Of a stretch of DNA of 64,000 nt, positions 56,046 through 64,000 are shown one piece after another. The DNA is from Phycisphaerae bacterium (lineage in GTDB: Bacteria > Planctomycetota > Phycisphaerae > Phycisphaerales > SM1A02): assembly GCA_002709295.1 (NCBI GenBank), contig PAQL01000017.1:44298-108297 (forward strand), given 5' to 3'. The notes under the pieces were generated by a model. The model did no database searches. It was given only the letters and a program-made list of their open reading frames with translations, and had not been told where the DNA came from. Numbering within the stretch: the stretch's first letter is position 1; every line of letters begins with the position of its first letter. The translations under genes and the position numbers were made by a program.

Positions 56046-57336
56046 AGTACCGGATCCGGGCGATGACGAGCAGTCGATCGCGCATCTGACCGATGTCGCC
56101 GGCCACCCAGCGGTCCTTGAGGGTCGCGAGGTATCGATCCTGCTCCTGCCGCATGCGGATCGCGGCGAGTTCGTTCTCGAGCCCGATCTGCACCCCGGGG
56201 TCGTAGATGCTCAATCCGGGCGGGGTCTCGATTCCCAGGACCGTGAACCATGAGATGAACACGCCCTGTTCAAGCGGCTCGCCCACCGAATCGGGGCGTT
56301 CGAGATCCAGACGTTCCTTGACCGTGGAGGCAAGGCTGGTGCCGGCGATGCCGTCGGGGGGAAGCTCGAGATCCAGCCACGCGCCGTCGGCATCGGGCTG
56401 AACGCGCTTCAGGGTCGCCTCGAAGCCGAGCCCTTCCGCGAACAGTCTCCTCGCCTCTGCGACCAGCTCCGCCTGGCGTTCCCGATGCAGACGCAGCCTG
56501 CCGATGCTCACCCGCGAGGGGGGATTGAACTCCGCGTAGTCACGCCGATACGCCTGCTCGACGTCACGCCACGAGACGATCGCCCGCGGCCTCACCCGCT
56601 TCTCGAGAAGCTGGTTCGCCAGGACCACGCTCTTGCGCTGCTGCACGAACTCCTCGAGTCCGATGCCGAACTCGTCCTCGATGCTCTCGACCGCGGAGTC
56701 GCGGGTTCCGCCTCGACCGACGATGGCGTCCTGCTGGACGCTCTGCAACCATCCGAAGATGCCCTGCTGCTCGGCCATCGTGAGACGACTCTCCGCCTCG
56801 GCGATGATGAGCTCGCTGTCGACGTACTGGCGGAATCGCTGGGTGACCAGGCGGTCGACCTCACGGGTCGCCTGCGGGATGGGCAGTTCGGCCACGATCC
56901 TGAGGATGCGGTCCTCGAGGGGGAGCAGGAACTCGTCTGCGAAGACGGGGCGGCCGTTGATCTGACCCACCAGTCCGTCGACCGGATAAGGCATCCCGAC
57001 CGGAAGGTCGTCGACGATGATCCGCTCCCGGACGAGGTCCCCGCCGGGACCCGCCATCCGGATGGTCTCGTCATCGCGGAAGGCGCCGTCATCGGATTCC
57101 ACCTCGCCTGCGGCCTCGACCACGGTCGCCTCCTCGGCCACCGGGCCGACGAGCCCCACCTCGGGAGTCCGGGAGGTCATGGCCTGAGGAGCCACACTGA
57201 TCGGACTGGATCTCGCGATCTCCCTGCTGCAGGCCGGAAGAAGGGCCCCCGCCGCAAGGATGGCGACCAGCATCGGGGATGCCGGAGAGCATCGACCGGC
57301 CGCCGGCCGACTGGATTCTCGGATCAAGGCCCTCAT
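56032..57336 (-). CDS. SurA/PpiD-like periplasmic lipoprotein
   Basis: This 434-aa exported lipoprotein has the lipobox ALLPAC (Cys36). After an acidic linker, about residues 120-300 look like the SurA N-terminal chaperone domain (VDGLVGQINGRPVFADEF, then helices). The following 300-400 region occupies the place of a PpiC isomerase domain but is poorly conserved. It probably assists folding of exported proteins. TAGGAT lies 6 bases before the ATG. It diverges from the DUF1844 gene. Confidence 0.78.
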   Translation of the reverse strand: MRALIRESSRPAAGRCSPASPMLVAILAAGALLPACSREIARSSPISVAPQAMTSRTPEVGLVGPVAEEATVVEAAGEVESDDGAFRDDETIRMAGPGGDLVRERIIVDDLPVGMPYPVDGLVGQINGRPVFADEFLLPLEDRILRIVAELPIPQATREVDRLVTQRFRQYVDSELIIAEAESRLTMAEQQGIFGWLQSVQQDAIVGRGGTRDSAVESIEDEFGIGLEEFVQQRKSVVLANQLLEKRVRPRAIVSWRDVEQAYRRDYAEFNPPSRVSIGRLRLHRERQAELVAEARRLFAEGLGFEATLKRVQPDADGAWLDLELPPDGIAGTSLASTVKERLDLERPDSVGEPLEQGVFISWFTVLGIETPPGLSIYDPGVQIGLENELAAIRMRQEQDRYLATLKDRWVAGDIGQMRDRLLVIARIRYFSNR

Positions 57337-57342
57337 GGCAGC

Positions 57343-57348
57343 ATCCTA
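57343..57348 (-). promoter_or_regulatory. -10 hexamer TAGGAT for the SurA-like gene
   Basis: The hexamer lies 6 bases before the ATG; there is no Shine-Dalgarno sequence in the spacer. Confidence 0.5.
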
Positions 57349-57380
57349 GTGAACCCGGAGCGACCAGGTTCCCGTTCGCC

Positions 57381-57386
57381 CCTACA
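57381..57386 (+). promoter_or_regulatory. -10 hexamer TACAAT for DUF1844-sdhC
   Basis: TACAAT lies about 50 bases upstream of the ATG at 57437, so this transcript should have a leader, unlike many neighbours. The -35 region is weak. Confidence 0.45.
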
Positions 57387-57436
57387 ATGGGAGACTGGAT
57401 CCCCCACCACGACGAAGCATCGTCAGGAGCCCCCGG

Positions 57437-57901
57437 ATGTCCGACGAGACCCCCAAGCTACACATCGACAGCGACTGGAAGGCTGAAGCCCAGGCCGAGA
57501 AGGAGCGGCTCGCCGCCGAAGCGGACCAGAAGACCGCCGAAGGTGGTGCCCCGGCGCCTGGCGAGCTGCCCCCGGCCGACTTCAAGTCGCTCATGGGCCT
57601 GCTCGCCTCCCAGGCGATCATGGGACTCGGCGCCTACACCGATCCGCAGTCCGGCGGCGTGGTCGTCGATCTGCCCGGGGCCAAGTTCGCGATCGACCTC
57701 CTCGGTGTGCTCGAGGAGAAGACGAAGGGCAATCTCAGCGAGGAGGAGGCCGGCGAGATCGCCAAGGTCGTCACCGAGCTTCGCTCGAGATTCGTCCAGG
57801 TCGCCCAGCTGGTCGCCCAGCAGGGCCAGACCGCCGGTGACGCCCCCATGGATCCCGGTGCCGCATCGCCCACGCCCGATCTGCGAATTGAAGAGCCTTG
57901 A
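57437..57901 (+). CDS. DUF1844 family protein
   Basis: This 154-aa cytoplasmic protein has an acidic, charged N-terminus, the DUF1844 core (FKSLMGLLASQAIMGLG, about residues 49-65, then AKFAIDLLGVLEEKTKGNL) and a Pro-rich tail. DUF1844 proteins are small helical proteins of unknown role. The sdhC gene follows after 58 bases on the same strand, so they may be co-transcribed. Confidence 0.88.
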   Translation: MSDETPKLHIDSDWKAEAQAEKERLAAEADQKTAEGGAPAPGELPPADFKSLMGLLASQAIMGLGAYTDPQSGGVVVDLPGAKFAIDLLGVLEEKTKGNLSEEEAGEIAKVVTELRSRFVQVAQLVAQQGQTAGDAPMDPGAASPTPDLRIEEP

Positions 57902-57959
57902 GCCCGAGTGAACCGATGGAACGAGCCTCTGCTCGGACCACTCGCCCCGAGACCCGACC

Positions 57960-58751
57960 TTGACCGCATCGCCCAGCTTCATCGATCGCCACTATCTCCT
58001 GCTTCGGAGACTCCACTCCCTTTCGGGGATCTTTCCGATCGGTCTGTTTCTGATTCCCCACCTGACCACGAACTCATCGATCGTCTGGGGCCGCATCGGG
58101 GGGCATGGAAGCGGGGTCGCCGCCGGGGTGGAGACGTTCCAGCACGAAGTCAACTTCATTCACTCGCTGCCTGCCCTGCTGCTGATCGAGATCTTCGGGC
58201 TCTGGCTGCCTCTGGCGTTCCATGCCGTGCTCGGCGTCTACTTCGCCCGGACCGGACGATTCAACACCGGTCGCTACGCCTACCAGGGCAACTGGCGATA
58301 CGCCTGGCAACGCATCACCGGCTACATCGCGTTCGTGTTCATCTTCATGCACGTCGCCTCGCTCCGATGGGGCTGGACCTTCTGGGGCCTGATGCCCACC
58401 TTCGATCCCCAGTACGCCGCGAGCTCCACCGCGATCCACTTCCAGAACGGAGCCTGGGGATCCTTCGCATCGGTCTTCTACCTGGTGTGCGTGCTCTCGA
58501 TCGTCTTCCACTTCGCCAACGGCCTGTGGACCGCGGCGATCACCTGGGGCCTGACCGTCAGCGCCACCGCCCAGACCCGCTGGGGATACGCCTGTCTTGG
58601 TCTCGGACTGGGACTCGGCGCCGCCGCAGTGACCGCGATCTACGGATTCGCGACCCTGAATCCAGTCGAGGCCGAGAAGGTGGAACGGCAGATGCTGGAG
58701 GCCTCCCCGATCGAGTCCGATCTCGCCATGACCGACGAAGCCCCGTCCTGA
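57960..58751 (+). CDS. sdhC: Succinate dehydrogenase cytochrome b subunit
   Basis: This 263-aa inner-membrane protein of the SdhC b558 type has about five membrane helices and histidines placed to bind heme (RRLHSLSG, FIPHLTTN, FQHEVNFIHS, FMHVASLRW, FHFANG). It anchors the SdhAB head and passes electrons to quinone. The only plausible start is TTG 57960, since no ATG or GTG occurs before conserved sequence. A 41-residue C-terminal tail is extra. sdhA follows after 134 bases. Confidence 0.9.
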   Translation: MTASPSFIDRHYLLLRRLHSLSGIFPIGLFLIPHLTTNSSIVWGRIGGHGSGVAAGVETFQHEVNFIHSLPALLLIEIFGLWLPLAFHAVLGVYFARTGRFNTGRYAYQGNWRYAWQRITGYIAFVFIFMHVASLRWGWTFWGLMPTFDPQYAASSTAIHFQNGAWGSFASVFYLVCVLSIVFHFANGLWTAAITWGLTVSATAQTRWGYACLGLGLGLGAAAVTAIYGFATLNPVEAEKVERQMLEASPIESDLAMTDEAPS

Positions 58752-58885
58752 GGGCATGACATTCACCTTGATCCCGGTGCAGGACGACCTACCATCGAGA
58801 GGTTCGGGTCCTCCCGGGCATCCAGAGACCCGCCTGATTCGAACACATCCGGGCAGAGAACCGACCGTACTCCGGAGTCCCAGTC

Positions 58886-60787
58886 GTGCAGCACACCAAT
58901 CGACGCGTCATCGTGGTGGGAGGAGGCCTCGCCGGCCTTGCCGCCACGGTTCGAATCGCCGAAAGCGGCATCCCGGTCGATCTCTTCTCGCTGGTGCCGG
59001 TCAAGCGGTCCCACTCGGTCTGCGCCCAGGGCGGCATCAACGCCTGCAACGAGGTCGCCCGTCAGCAGGGGTACTCCGAGTACGAGCACTTCGACGAGAC
59101 CGTGTACGGCGGCGACTTCCTTGCCAATCAGCCCCCCGTCTACGAGATGACCCACTGGGCTCCCAGGATCATCGACCTCCTCGACCGGATGGGCGTCCCA
59201 TTCAACCGGACCAGCGAGGGCCGTCGCGATCTCAGGCTCTTCGGAGGCTCGCTCTTCAAGCGGACCCACTTCGCAGGGGCCACCACCGGACAGCAGCTCC
59301 TCTACGCCCTGGATGAACAGACCCGCCGGTGGGAGCACGAGAAGCGGGTGGTCAAGTACGAGCACTGGGAGTTCCTCAGGCCGATCATCGACGAGGACGG
59401 CCGCTGTGTCGGAATCGTCGCCCAGGACATGAGGACGATGCAGATCCGCTCCTTCCGCGCCGACGCCGTGGTCATGGCCACCGGCGGATGCGGACTGGTG
59501 TACGGGAAGAGCACCAACTCGGTGATCTGCACCGGCGCTGCGGCGAGCCGCTGCTACCGGGAGGGAGCCTTCTACGGCAATCCGGAGTTCGTGCAGGTCC
59601 ATCCCACCGCGATCCCCGGGGCCGACAAGCTCCGACTCATGTCCGAGAGCGCCCGCGGCGAGGGCGGCCGGGTCTGGGTGCCCCGCAACGCCGGAGATTC
59701 ACGCGACCCGCGTCAGATCCCGACGGAGGAGCGGCTCTACTTCCTCGAGGAGAAGTACCCCGCCTACGGCAACATCGTGCCGCGCGACATCGCGACTCGC
59801 GAGATCTTCGACATCTGCGTGAACCAGGGACTCGGCGTGGGCGGCGGGAACCAGGTCTTCCTCGATCTCACCCATCTGGAGCGCGACTATCTGGAGCGCA
59901 AGCTCGGCGGCATCGTGGAGATCTACCGGAAGTTCGTGGGCGAGGACCCCGCCGACGTCCCGATGAGGATCTTCCCCGGCGTCCACTATTCGATGGGCGG
60001 CCTCTGGACGACCTACACCCCCGCCGAGGACCTCCGAGGCATGGAGTCGGGAGCCCCGAACTCCATGATGACCAACATCGAGGGCCTCTACGCCTTCGGC
60101 GAGGTGAACTACCAGTACCACGGGGCCAACCGCCTTGGTGCCAACGCACTCCTCTCGTGCATCTTCGACGGACTCTTCTGCGGCCGCGGCGTGGTCACCT
60201 ACGTCGGCGACCGGGCCACTTCGGCCGCGGACCTCGAAGCCTCGATCTTCGACTCCGCCCGGGAGGCCGAGGAATCCATCGTCGAGAAGCTGGTCGCCGC
60301 CTCCGGAGGCGAGAACCCCTATCTCATCGGCGGCGAACTCGGCGAGGAGATGACCGCGGCCTGCACCGTGGTCAAGAGCGAGGCCCGACTCGAGCAGGCC
60401 CGGGAGACCCTGGCCGGTCTTCGCGAGCGGTACGCCCACATCAGCCTTTCGGACACCGGTCTCTGGACGAACCAGAACCTCTCCTACGCCCGGGCGCTCG
60501 GCGACATGCTTCTCATCGCCGACGCCATGATCGAGGCCTCGATCCTCCGCAAGGAGTCCCGCGGAAGCCACTACCGCCCGGACTTCCCCGATCGAAACGA
60601 CGAGGAGTTCCTCCGGACCACCGTCGCCTCCTTCGACCCCGGGACGGAACGACCGCTCATCGCCTACGAGGACGTGGAGGTCGGCCTGGTCAAGCCGAGG
60701 CTCAGGAACTACGCCACCTCCCACGCGCCGGCGAAGGAGGAGAAGGCCGCCAAGAGCGAGAGCGAGAAGGTCGCCTCCTCGAGCTGA
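58886..60787 (+). CDS. sdhA: Succinate dehydrogenase flavoprotein subunit
   Basis: This is the 633-aa catalytic subunit of complex II. FAD-binding VVGGGLAGLAATVRIAE (residues 10-26), the flavin-attachment segment HSVCAQGGINA, HPTAIPG, the active-site RxxxR-type region and HYSMGGLWTTY are all present. The basic tail (EEKAAKSESEKVASSS) is an extra. The start is GTG with GGAG 8 bases upstream. sdhB is not next to it but about 2.6 kb downstream, past two opposite-strand genes. Confidence 0.95.
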   Translation: MQHTNRRVIVVGGGLAGLAATVRIAESGIPVDLFSLVPVKRSHSVCAQGGINACNEVARQQGYSEYEHFDETVYGGDFLANQPPVYEMTHWAPRIIDLLDRMGVPFNRTSEGRRDLRLFGGSLFKRTHFAGATTGQQLLYALDEQTRRWEHEKRVVKYEHWEFLRPIIDEDGRCVGIVAQDMRTMQIRSFRADAVVMATGGCGLVYGKSTNSVICTGAAASRCYREGAFYGNPEFVQVHPTAIPGADKLRLMSESARGEGGRVWVPRNAGDSRDPRQIPTEERLYFLEEKYPAYGNIVPRDIATREIFDICVNQGLGVGGGNQVFLDLTHLERDYLERKLGGIVEIYRKFVGEDPADVPMRIFPGVHYSMGGLWTTYTPAEDLRGMESGAPNSMMTNIEGLYAFGEVNYQYHGANRLGANALLSCIFDGLFCGRGVVTYVGDRATSAADLEASIFDSAREAEESIVEKLVAASGGENPYLIGGELGEEMTAACTVVKSEARLEQARETLAGLRERYAHISLSDTGLWTNQNLSYARALGDMLLIADAMIEASILRKESRGSHYRPDFPDRNDEEFLRTTVASFDPGTERPLIAYEDVEVGLVKPRLRNYATSHAPAKEEKAAKSESEKVASSS

Positions 60788-60808
60788 CTCCGAGGATCAT
60801 CCGGACCC

Positions 60809-62197
60809 TCACGATGCCGCAGGATCGAATCCCAGCCTGAGGTAGAGGGTCGCCATCGCGAACACCGCCTGCATCGCGGCCATCCCCAGTCCGGCGCAGG
60901 CCGCCCTTGCGGGGGTGAGCGGACCTCCCGAGGTCACGCCTCCGACCGTGAGGGCCAGACACCATCCCAGCGTCAGCAGCACCGGGGGATCGAAGTAGCG
61001 CTGGAACGCCTGGGCATTCGCGGTGTAGGCGGCGAGAAAGCTCGCTGCGAACCCCACCATGAGCCATCCGGCTCGCGACCGCCCCGCCGAACCAAGCATT
61101 CCGAAGAACACCCCGGCTGTGAACCCGCCGAGGGTCGCCCCCGCAAGCAGCACGGTCGATCGACCCGCCACCACCGGCAGACGATCGGCGAGGGTCCAGA
61201 GCCACCCTCCCACCCGACCCGCTTCCGCCCCGGGAGCCGAATGCAGAACGACTCCGATCAGGAGCCCGAGCAGCGCCCCGCGAAGGCCGGCGCGGAGGAC
61301 CCGGGGATCCTCCCGCCACATCGGAAGAAGCACGACCATCGCAGGCAGTGCGTAGACCCCGAAGAGCGTCGTGACGTAGGGCGTCACCGCGAGGTTCAAT
61401 CCACCGGAGTGGACCATCGCCCCATCCCCTCCCGGCTGGAAGGACGGTGGCACCAGTCCGCCCCAGAGCACGGCGAAACCCGCGAGCACCCCGAAGGCCG
61501 CGAGCACCCCCACTCCGAGAATCGACGCAGGAAGCACGCCGCCATCGTCGTCGAGTTCATCTCTGAAGGGCAGCCGCCGTCGAATGCCCGGCCGACCCAG
61601 GATCGTCGCCACCAGGGCGAGGGCGGTCGGCCAGACGTTGATCTGCCGGACCAGGACCGAGAGGACCATGACGACTCCGGAGACCGAGGCGGCCCCCGGC
61701 GACGGACGCAGGAAGATCGCGATGCCGATCGAGATCGCCACCAGGGCCAGGGCGAGATCGTCGGTCATCACCCAGATCGCATTGCCCAGCACGTAGGGAG
61801 AGAGGGCGAGCGGAAGGATGCAGGCCGCCGCGACCCACCCTCCCACCACCCTGCTTCCGAACCACCAGGCGGTGCCGACCAGCAATGCTCCGAAGAGGCA
61901 GGTCGCCAGCTGGAGGACGGTCTCGGAGGAACCGAATCCCCGTTCCACCGCGGCCAGCATCAGATGCATGCCCGGAGTCGTCGCGCTGTCGTAGTCCTGC
62001 AGATCCGGGGACGGCCACTCCGAGGCGAAACTCCGGATCACCGGCACGTGGTTGCGATCCATGTCGATGGACTTGCTGGGGAAATGATCGAATCCAGTCA
62101 GGACCGGACCGACGGTCAGGAACAGGAACCCGAGGACCAGGACCAGCCCCGGCACCAGGCACGCCCGGGCCCCGTCGTCCCCGCGCGATCCGCTCAT
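60809..62197 (-). CDS. GT-C membrane glycosyltransferase, ALG10-like
   Basis: This 462-aa protein has about twelve membrane helices. The first external loop has acidic SIDMDRNHVPV and YDSATTPGMH segments, and a later LVRQINVWP. These resemble DIE2/ALG10 glucosyltransferases, which use lipid-phosphate sugars. It would therefore transfer a sugar from a polyprenyl-phosphate donor outside the membrane. It overlaps the UbiA-family gene by ATGA, and that gene plausibly makes the lipid-linked donor. Assignment to ALG10 is by short motifs only. Confidence 0.6.
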   Translation of the reverse strand: MSGSRGDDGARACLVPGLVLVLGFLFLTVGPVLTGFDHFPSKSIDMDRNHVPVIRSFASEWPSPDLQDYDSATTPGMHLMLAAVERGFGSSETVLQLATCLFGALLVGTAWWFGSRVVGGWVAAACILPLALSPYVLGNAIWVMTDDLALALVAISIGIAIFLRPSPGAASVSGVVMVLSVLVRQINVWPTALALVATILGRPGIRRRLPFRDELDDDGGVLPASILGVGVLAAFGVLAGFAVLWGGLVPPSFQPGGDGAMVHSGGLNLAVTPYVTTLFGVYALPAMVVLLPMWREDPRVLRAGLRGALLGLLIGVVLHSAPGAEAGRVGGWLWTLADRLPVVAGRSTVLLAGATLGGFTAGVFFGMLGSAGRSRAGWLMVGFAASFLAAYTANAQAFQRYFDPPVLLTLGWCLALTVGGVTSGGPLTPARAACAGLGMAAMQAVFAMATLYLRLGFDPAAS

Positions 62198-63174
62198 TCC
62201 GGGACCCCGTCCATCACGTCGGATGCCACCGTTCCGCTCTCGGGAAAGATCAGGCGACCGAGGAGGTCGTCGGCGCCGGGCATGTAGAGGAATCCGAAGA
62301 GGCCGACGACGAAGAGACCGAGGGCGATGGAGATCACCGGGTCCTCCCTGACCGCCGCGACCGGACTGTCGCGCTCACCCTTGTTGGCTCGTCGGTAGAA
62401 CCGATGCACCACGACCACCACGAAGGGGGTGAGGAGGGCCAGACCGGAGGCCCGGATCCCGAAGAGGCTGTCGGCATGCGGACTCAGGGTGTACAGCACC
62501 CAGCACATGATCACGGAGACTCCGCTCATGCCCAGCAGCCAGTTCAACTCGAATCGATCGTCGTATCCGGCGGGGCTCGTCCATTCGGTCCCCTCGCTCC
62601 GAGCCGCGGCCAGGTCGCACATCCGCTTGATGAACGCGAGATAGAGGGTCAGGAAGAACACGCACCCCAGAAGCCAGGTCGAGACGGTCCGATCGATCGC
62701 GAAGGCCCCCACCGTCGCACGCATCGCGAAGCCGGTGGCCAGGACGACGGCATCCACGATCGCCACCCGCTTGAGACCCGCGTTGTAGAGCACCTGCAGC
62801 AGGAGGTACCCCACCAGGACGCCGCCCACCGCGGGATCGACCAGAAACCCCCCACCGACGCCGATGATCACCAGCACCATGCCGAATCGAATGCCGGTGC
62901 CGGGGGAGAGCCGACCCGAGGCGATGGGACGGTGCCGCTTGCGGGGGTGGAGTCGATCCCGCTCGACGTCCAGGGCGTCGTTGATGGCGTAGAACCCCGA
63001 GGCGAGCAGGCTGAAGGCGACGATCACCAGCGAAGTGTCCAGCAGCCAGGCCTGGACGACCTGGCCTCTTCCCGCCGAGGGCAGGGTCGGAAGCGAGAAG
63101 ATCAGGGCCGGCAGGATGAAGACGTTCTTCACCCAGTCGGTGGGTCGCATCAGTCTGAGGAGATCGAGGGGCAT
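62194..63174 (-). CDS. UbiA-family prenyltransferase, decaprenyl-phosphate phosphoribosyltransferase-like
   Basis: This 326-aa integral membrane protein has about nine helices. It starts LLRLMRPTDWVKN, has the first Asp motif NDALDVERDRLHP followed by KRHRPIASG, and the second motif around YDDRFELNWLL. This fits DPPR synthase (Rv3806c type), which joins phosphoribose to polyprenyl phosphate, better than quinone-pathway UbiA. ATG 63174 is preferred; a GTG 34 codons upstream adds an Arg/Pro-rich tail. It is coupled to the GT-C gene. Confidence 0.8.
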   Translation of the reverse strand: MPLDLLRLMRPTDWVKNVFILPALIFSLPTLPSAGRGQVVQAWLLDTSLVIVAFSLLASGFYAINDALDVERDRLHPRKRHRPIASGRLSPGTGIRFGMVLVIIGVGGGFLVDPAVGGVLVGYLLLQVLYNAGLKRVAIVDAVVLATGFAMRATVGAFAIDRTVSTWLLGCVFFLTLYLAFIKRMCDLAAARSEGTEWTSPAGYDDRFELNWLLGMSGVSVIMCWVLYTLSPHADSLFGIRASGLALLTPFVVVVVHRFYRRANKGERDSPVAAVREDPVISIALGLFVVGLFGFLYMPGADDLLGRLIFPESGTVASDVMDGVPE

Positions 63175-63410
63175 CACGTCGCTGCGGATCCGGATGGTCG
63201 GGATCGGCCTTCCCGGCCGAGAGCGGCCCGAACGGCCACCACTGAGAGGTTTATCGTCCAATCCGCGAGGCGGCACCAGTGGACCCGCCCGGCAGCGGCC
63301 GGATTCCGGGCTCCGAGAACGAAACCGGACGGTGGCCGTGGCCGAATCGTTGATACGATGACGGAGAGAAATCGTTCGACGCGAACCCAGATCCCGCTCC
63401 GAGTCCCACC

Positions 63411-64000
63411 ATGGTCGCCCCCAACAGCCGCAAAGACGAGGAATCCCGGACCGTCCTCATCCGCATCCGCCGCCAGGACGGTCCCGGCAAGCCCTCCCGC
63501 TGGGAGGAGTTCGACGTCCCCTACTCCACCGGGGCCAACGTCATCTCGTGCCTGCAGTGGATCGCGGCCCATCCGCACACCTCGGAGGGGACGGATTCGA
63601 CTCCGGTGGTCTACGACTCCGGATGCCTCGAGGAGGTCTGCGGCGCATGCACGATGGTCATCAACGGGGGTGTGCGACAGAGCTGCACCGCCCTGATCGA
63701 GAACATCATCGATTCCTCGAACACGATCACCCTCGAACCGATGAGCTCGTTCCCGGTCATTCGAGACCTCGCCGTGGATCGAGCCCGTCTCTTCGACGCC
63801 CTCGAGCGGGTCCGGGGCTGGGTGCCGATCGACGGCACCTACGATCTCGGCGCCGGACCGATGGAGTCACCCAGCACCCAGCTGACCCGGTACCAGCTGA
63901 GCCAGTGCATGAGCTGCGGCTGCTGTCTCGAGGCGTGTCCCCAGTACAACCTCGAGAGCGACGAGGAGGCCTGGGATGAGGCCTTCATCGGACCACAGGC
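63411..64000 (+). CDS. sdhB: Succinate dehydrogenase iron-sulfur subunit (partial, runs off window)
   Basis: The first 196 codons are present and no stop is reached. The [2Fe-2S] cysteines are in SGCLEEVCGACTM and RQSC (near residues 72-95), and the first cysteine cluster for [4Fe-4S] and [3Fe-4S] is QCMSCGCCLEACP (about 170-182). It carries electrons from SdhA to the quinone site. ATG 63411; TACGAT at 63354-63359 may be its own -10, giving a 50-base leader. Confidence 0.94.
   Translation, partial: MVAPNSRKDEESRTVLIRIRRQDGPGKPSRWEEFDVPYSTGANVISCLQWIAAHPHTSEGTDSTPVVYDSGCLEEVCGACTMVINGGVRQSCTALIENIIDSSNTITLEPMSSFPVIRDLAVDRARLFDALERVRGWVPIDGTYDLGAGPMESPSTQLTRYQLSQCMSCGCCLEACPQYNLESDEEAWDEAFIGPQ

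Overview
This is a gene-dense, high-GC (roughly two-thirds G+C by eye) chromosomal window from a planctomycete, most likely a member of the Phycisphaerae. The assignment is inferred from gene content because there is no rRNA. Evidence includes an adjacent DUF1501 / DUF1549-DUF1553 (PSCyt) pair, DUF1844, DUF1573, DUF3553, DUF4159 and DUF2617-type proteins, an unusually long SecA, and a membrane protein ending in a CGHCGY...CSECG zinc ribbon. A Kdo transferase (waaA) implies a lipopolysaccharide-type outer membrane. There is no phage, transposase, integrase or CRISPR array: this is core chromosome with some unusual genes embedded in it.

Layout. 0-7.3 kb: tRNA-Lys, secA, a small exported protein diverging from a copper ATPase (copA), and a tRNA with anticodon CAT. 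7.4-12.1 kb: a BaiN-type flavoprotein and two overlapping M14 carboxypeptidase paralogues, one with catalytic residues replaced. 12.2-15.3 kb: an ABC exporter-type ATPase and permease with a histidine-rich external loop plus a LysM/DUF3299 protein, possibly a metal transport unit. 15.4-24.3 kb: K+ channel, DUF1501 and DUF1553 pair, YpdA-like reductase, ABC1/UbiB kinase and a small coiled-coil protein. 24.4-29.9 kb: DUF3553 protein, YmdB-type phosphoesterase and fused 5-oxoprolinase. 29.9-34.4 kb: a five-gene plus-strand run (thioredoxin lipoprotein, waaA, thiL, a TsaE-YacG fusion, a PETase/cutinase-like hydrolase). 34.4-42.8 kb: a Fur homologue lacking most metal ligands, divergent from a tRNA-queuosine mannosyltransferase homologue, then a zinc-ribbon membrane protein, typA, an M32 carboxypeptidase and a DUF1573-ankyrin lipoprotein. 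43.2-49.2 kb: Memo-family protein, dtd, family-4 uracil-DNA glycosylase, a DUF2617-type gene behind a heavily structured leader, RNase P RNA, a Gfo/Idh/MocA-like protein and rplU. 49.3-57.4 kb: sodium symporter, aminotransferase, GATase, DUF4159 protein, YraN and a SurA-like lipoprotein. 57.4-64 kb: DUF1844, sdhC and sdhA, then a two-gene lipid-linked sugar module on the opposite strand, then the start of sdhB.

Two window-wide patterns matter for start choice. Many minus-strand and plus-strand neighbours overlap by the tetranucleotide ATGA or GTGA, which indicates translational coupling. Many first genes of transcription units have a TAnnnT hexamer 6-9 bases before the start codon, often with no Shine-Dalgarno sequence, which looks like widespread leaderless transcription. 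High GC also creates very long antisense open frames (for example opposite secA), which I treat as artefacts.
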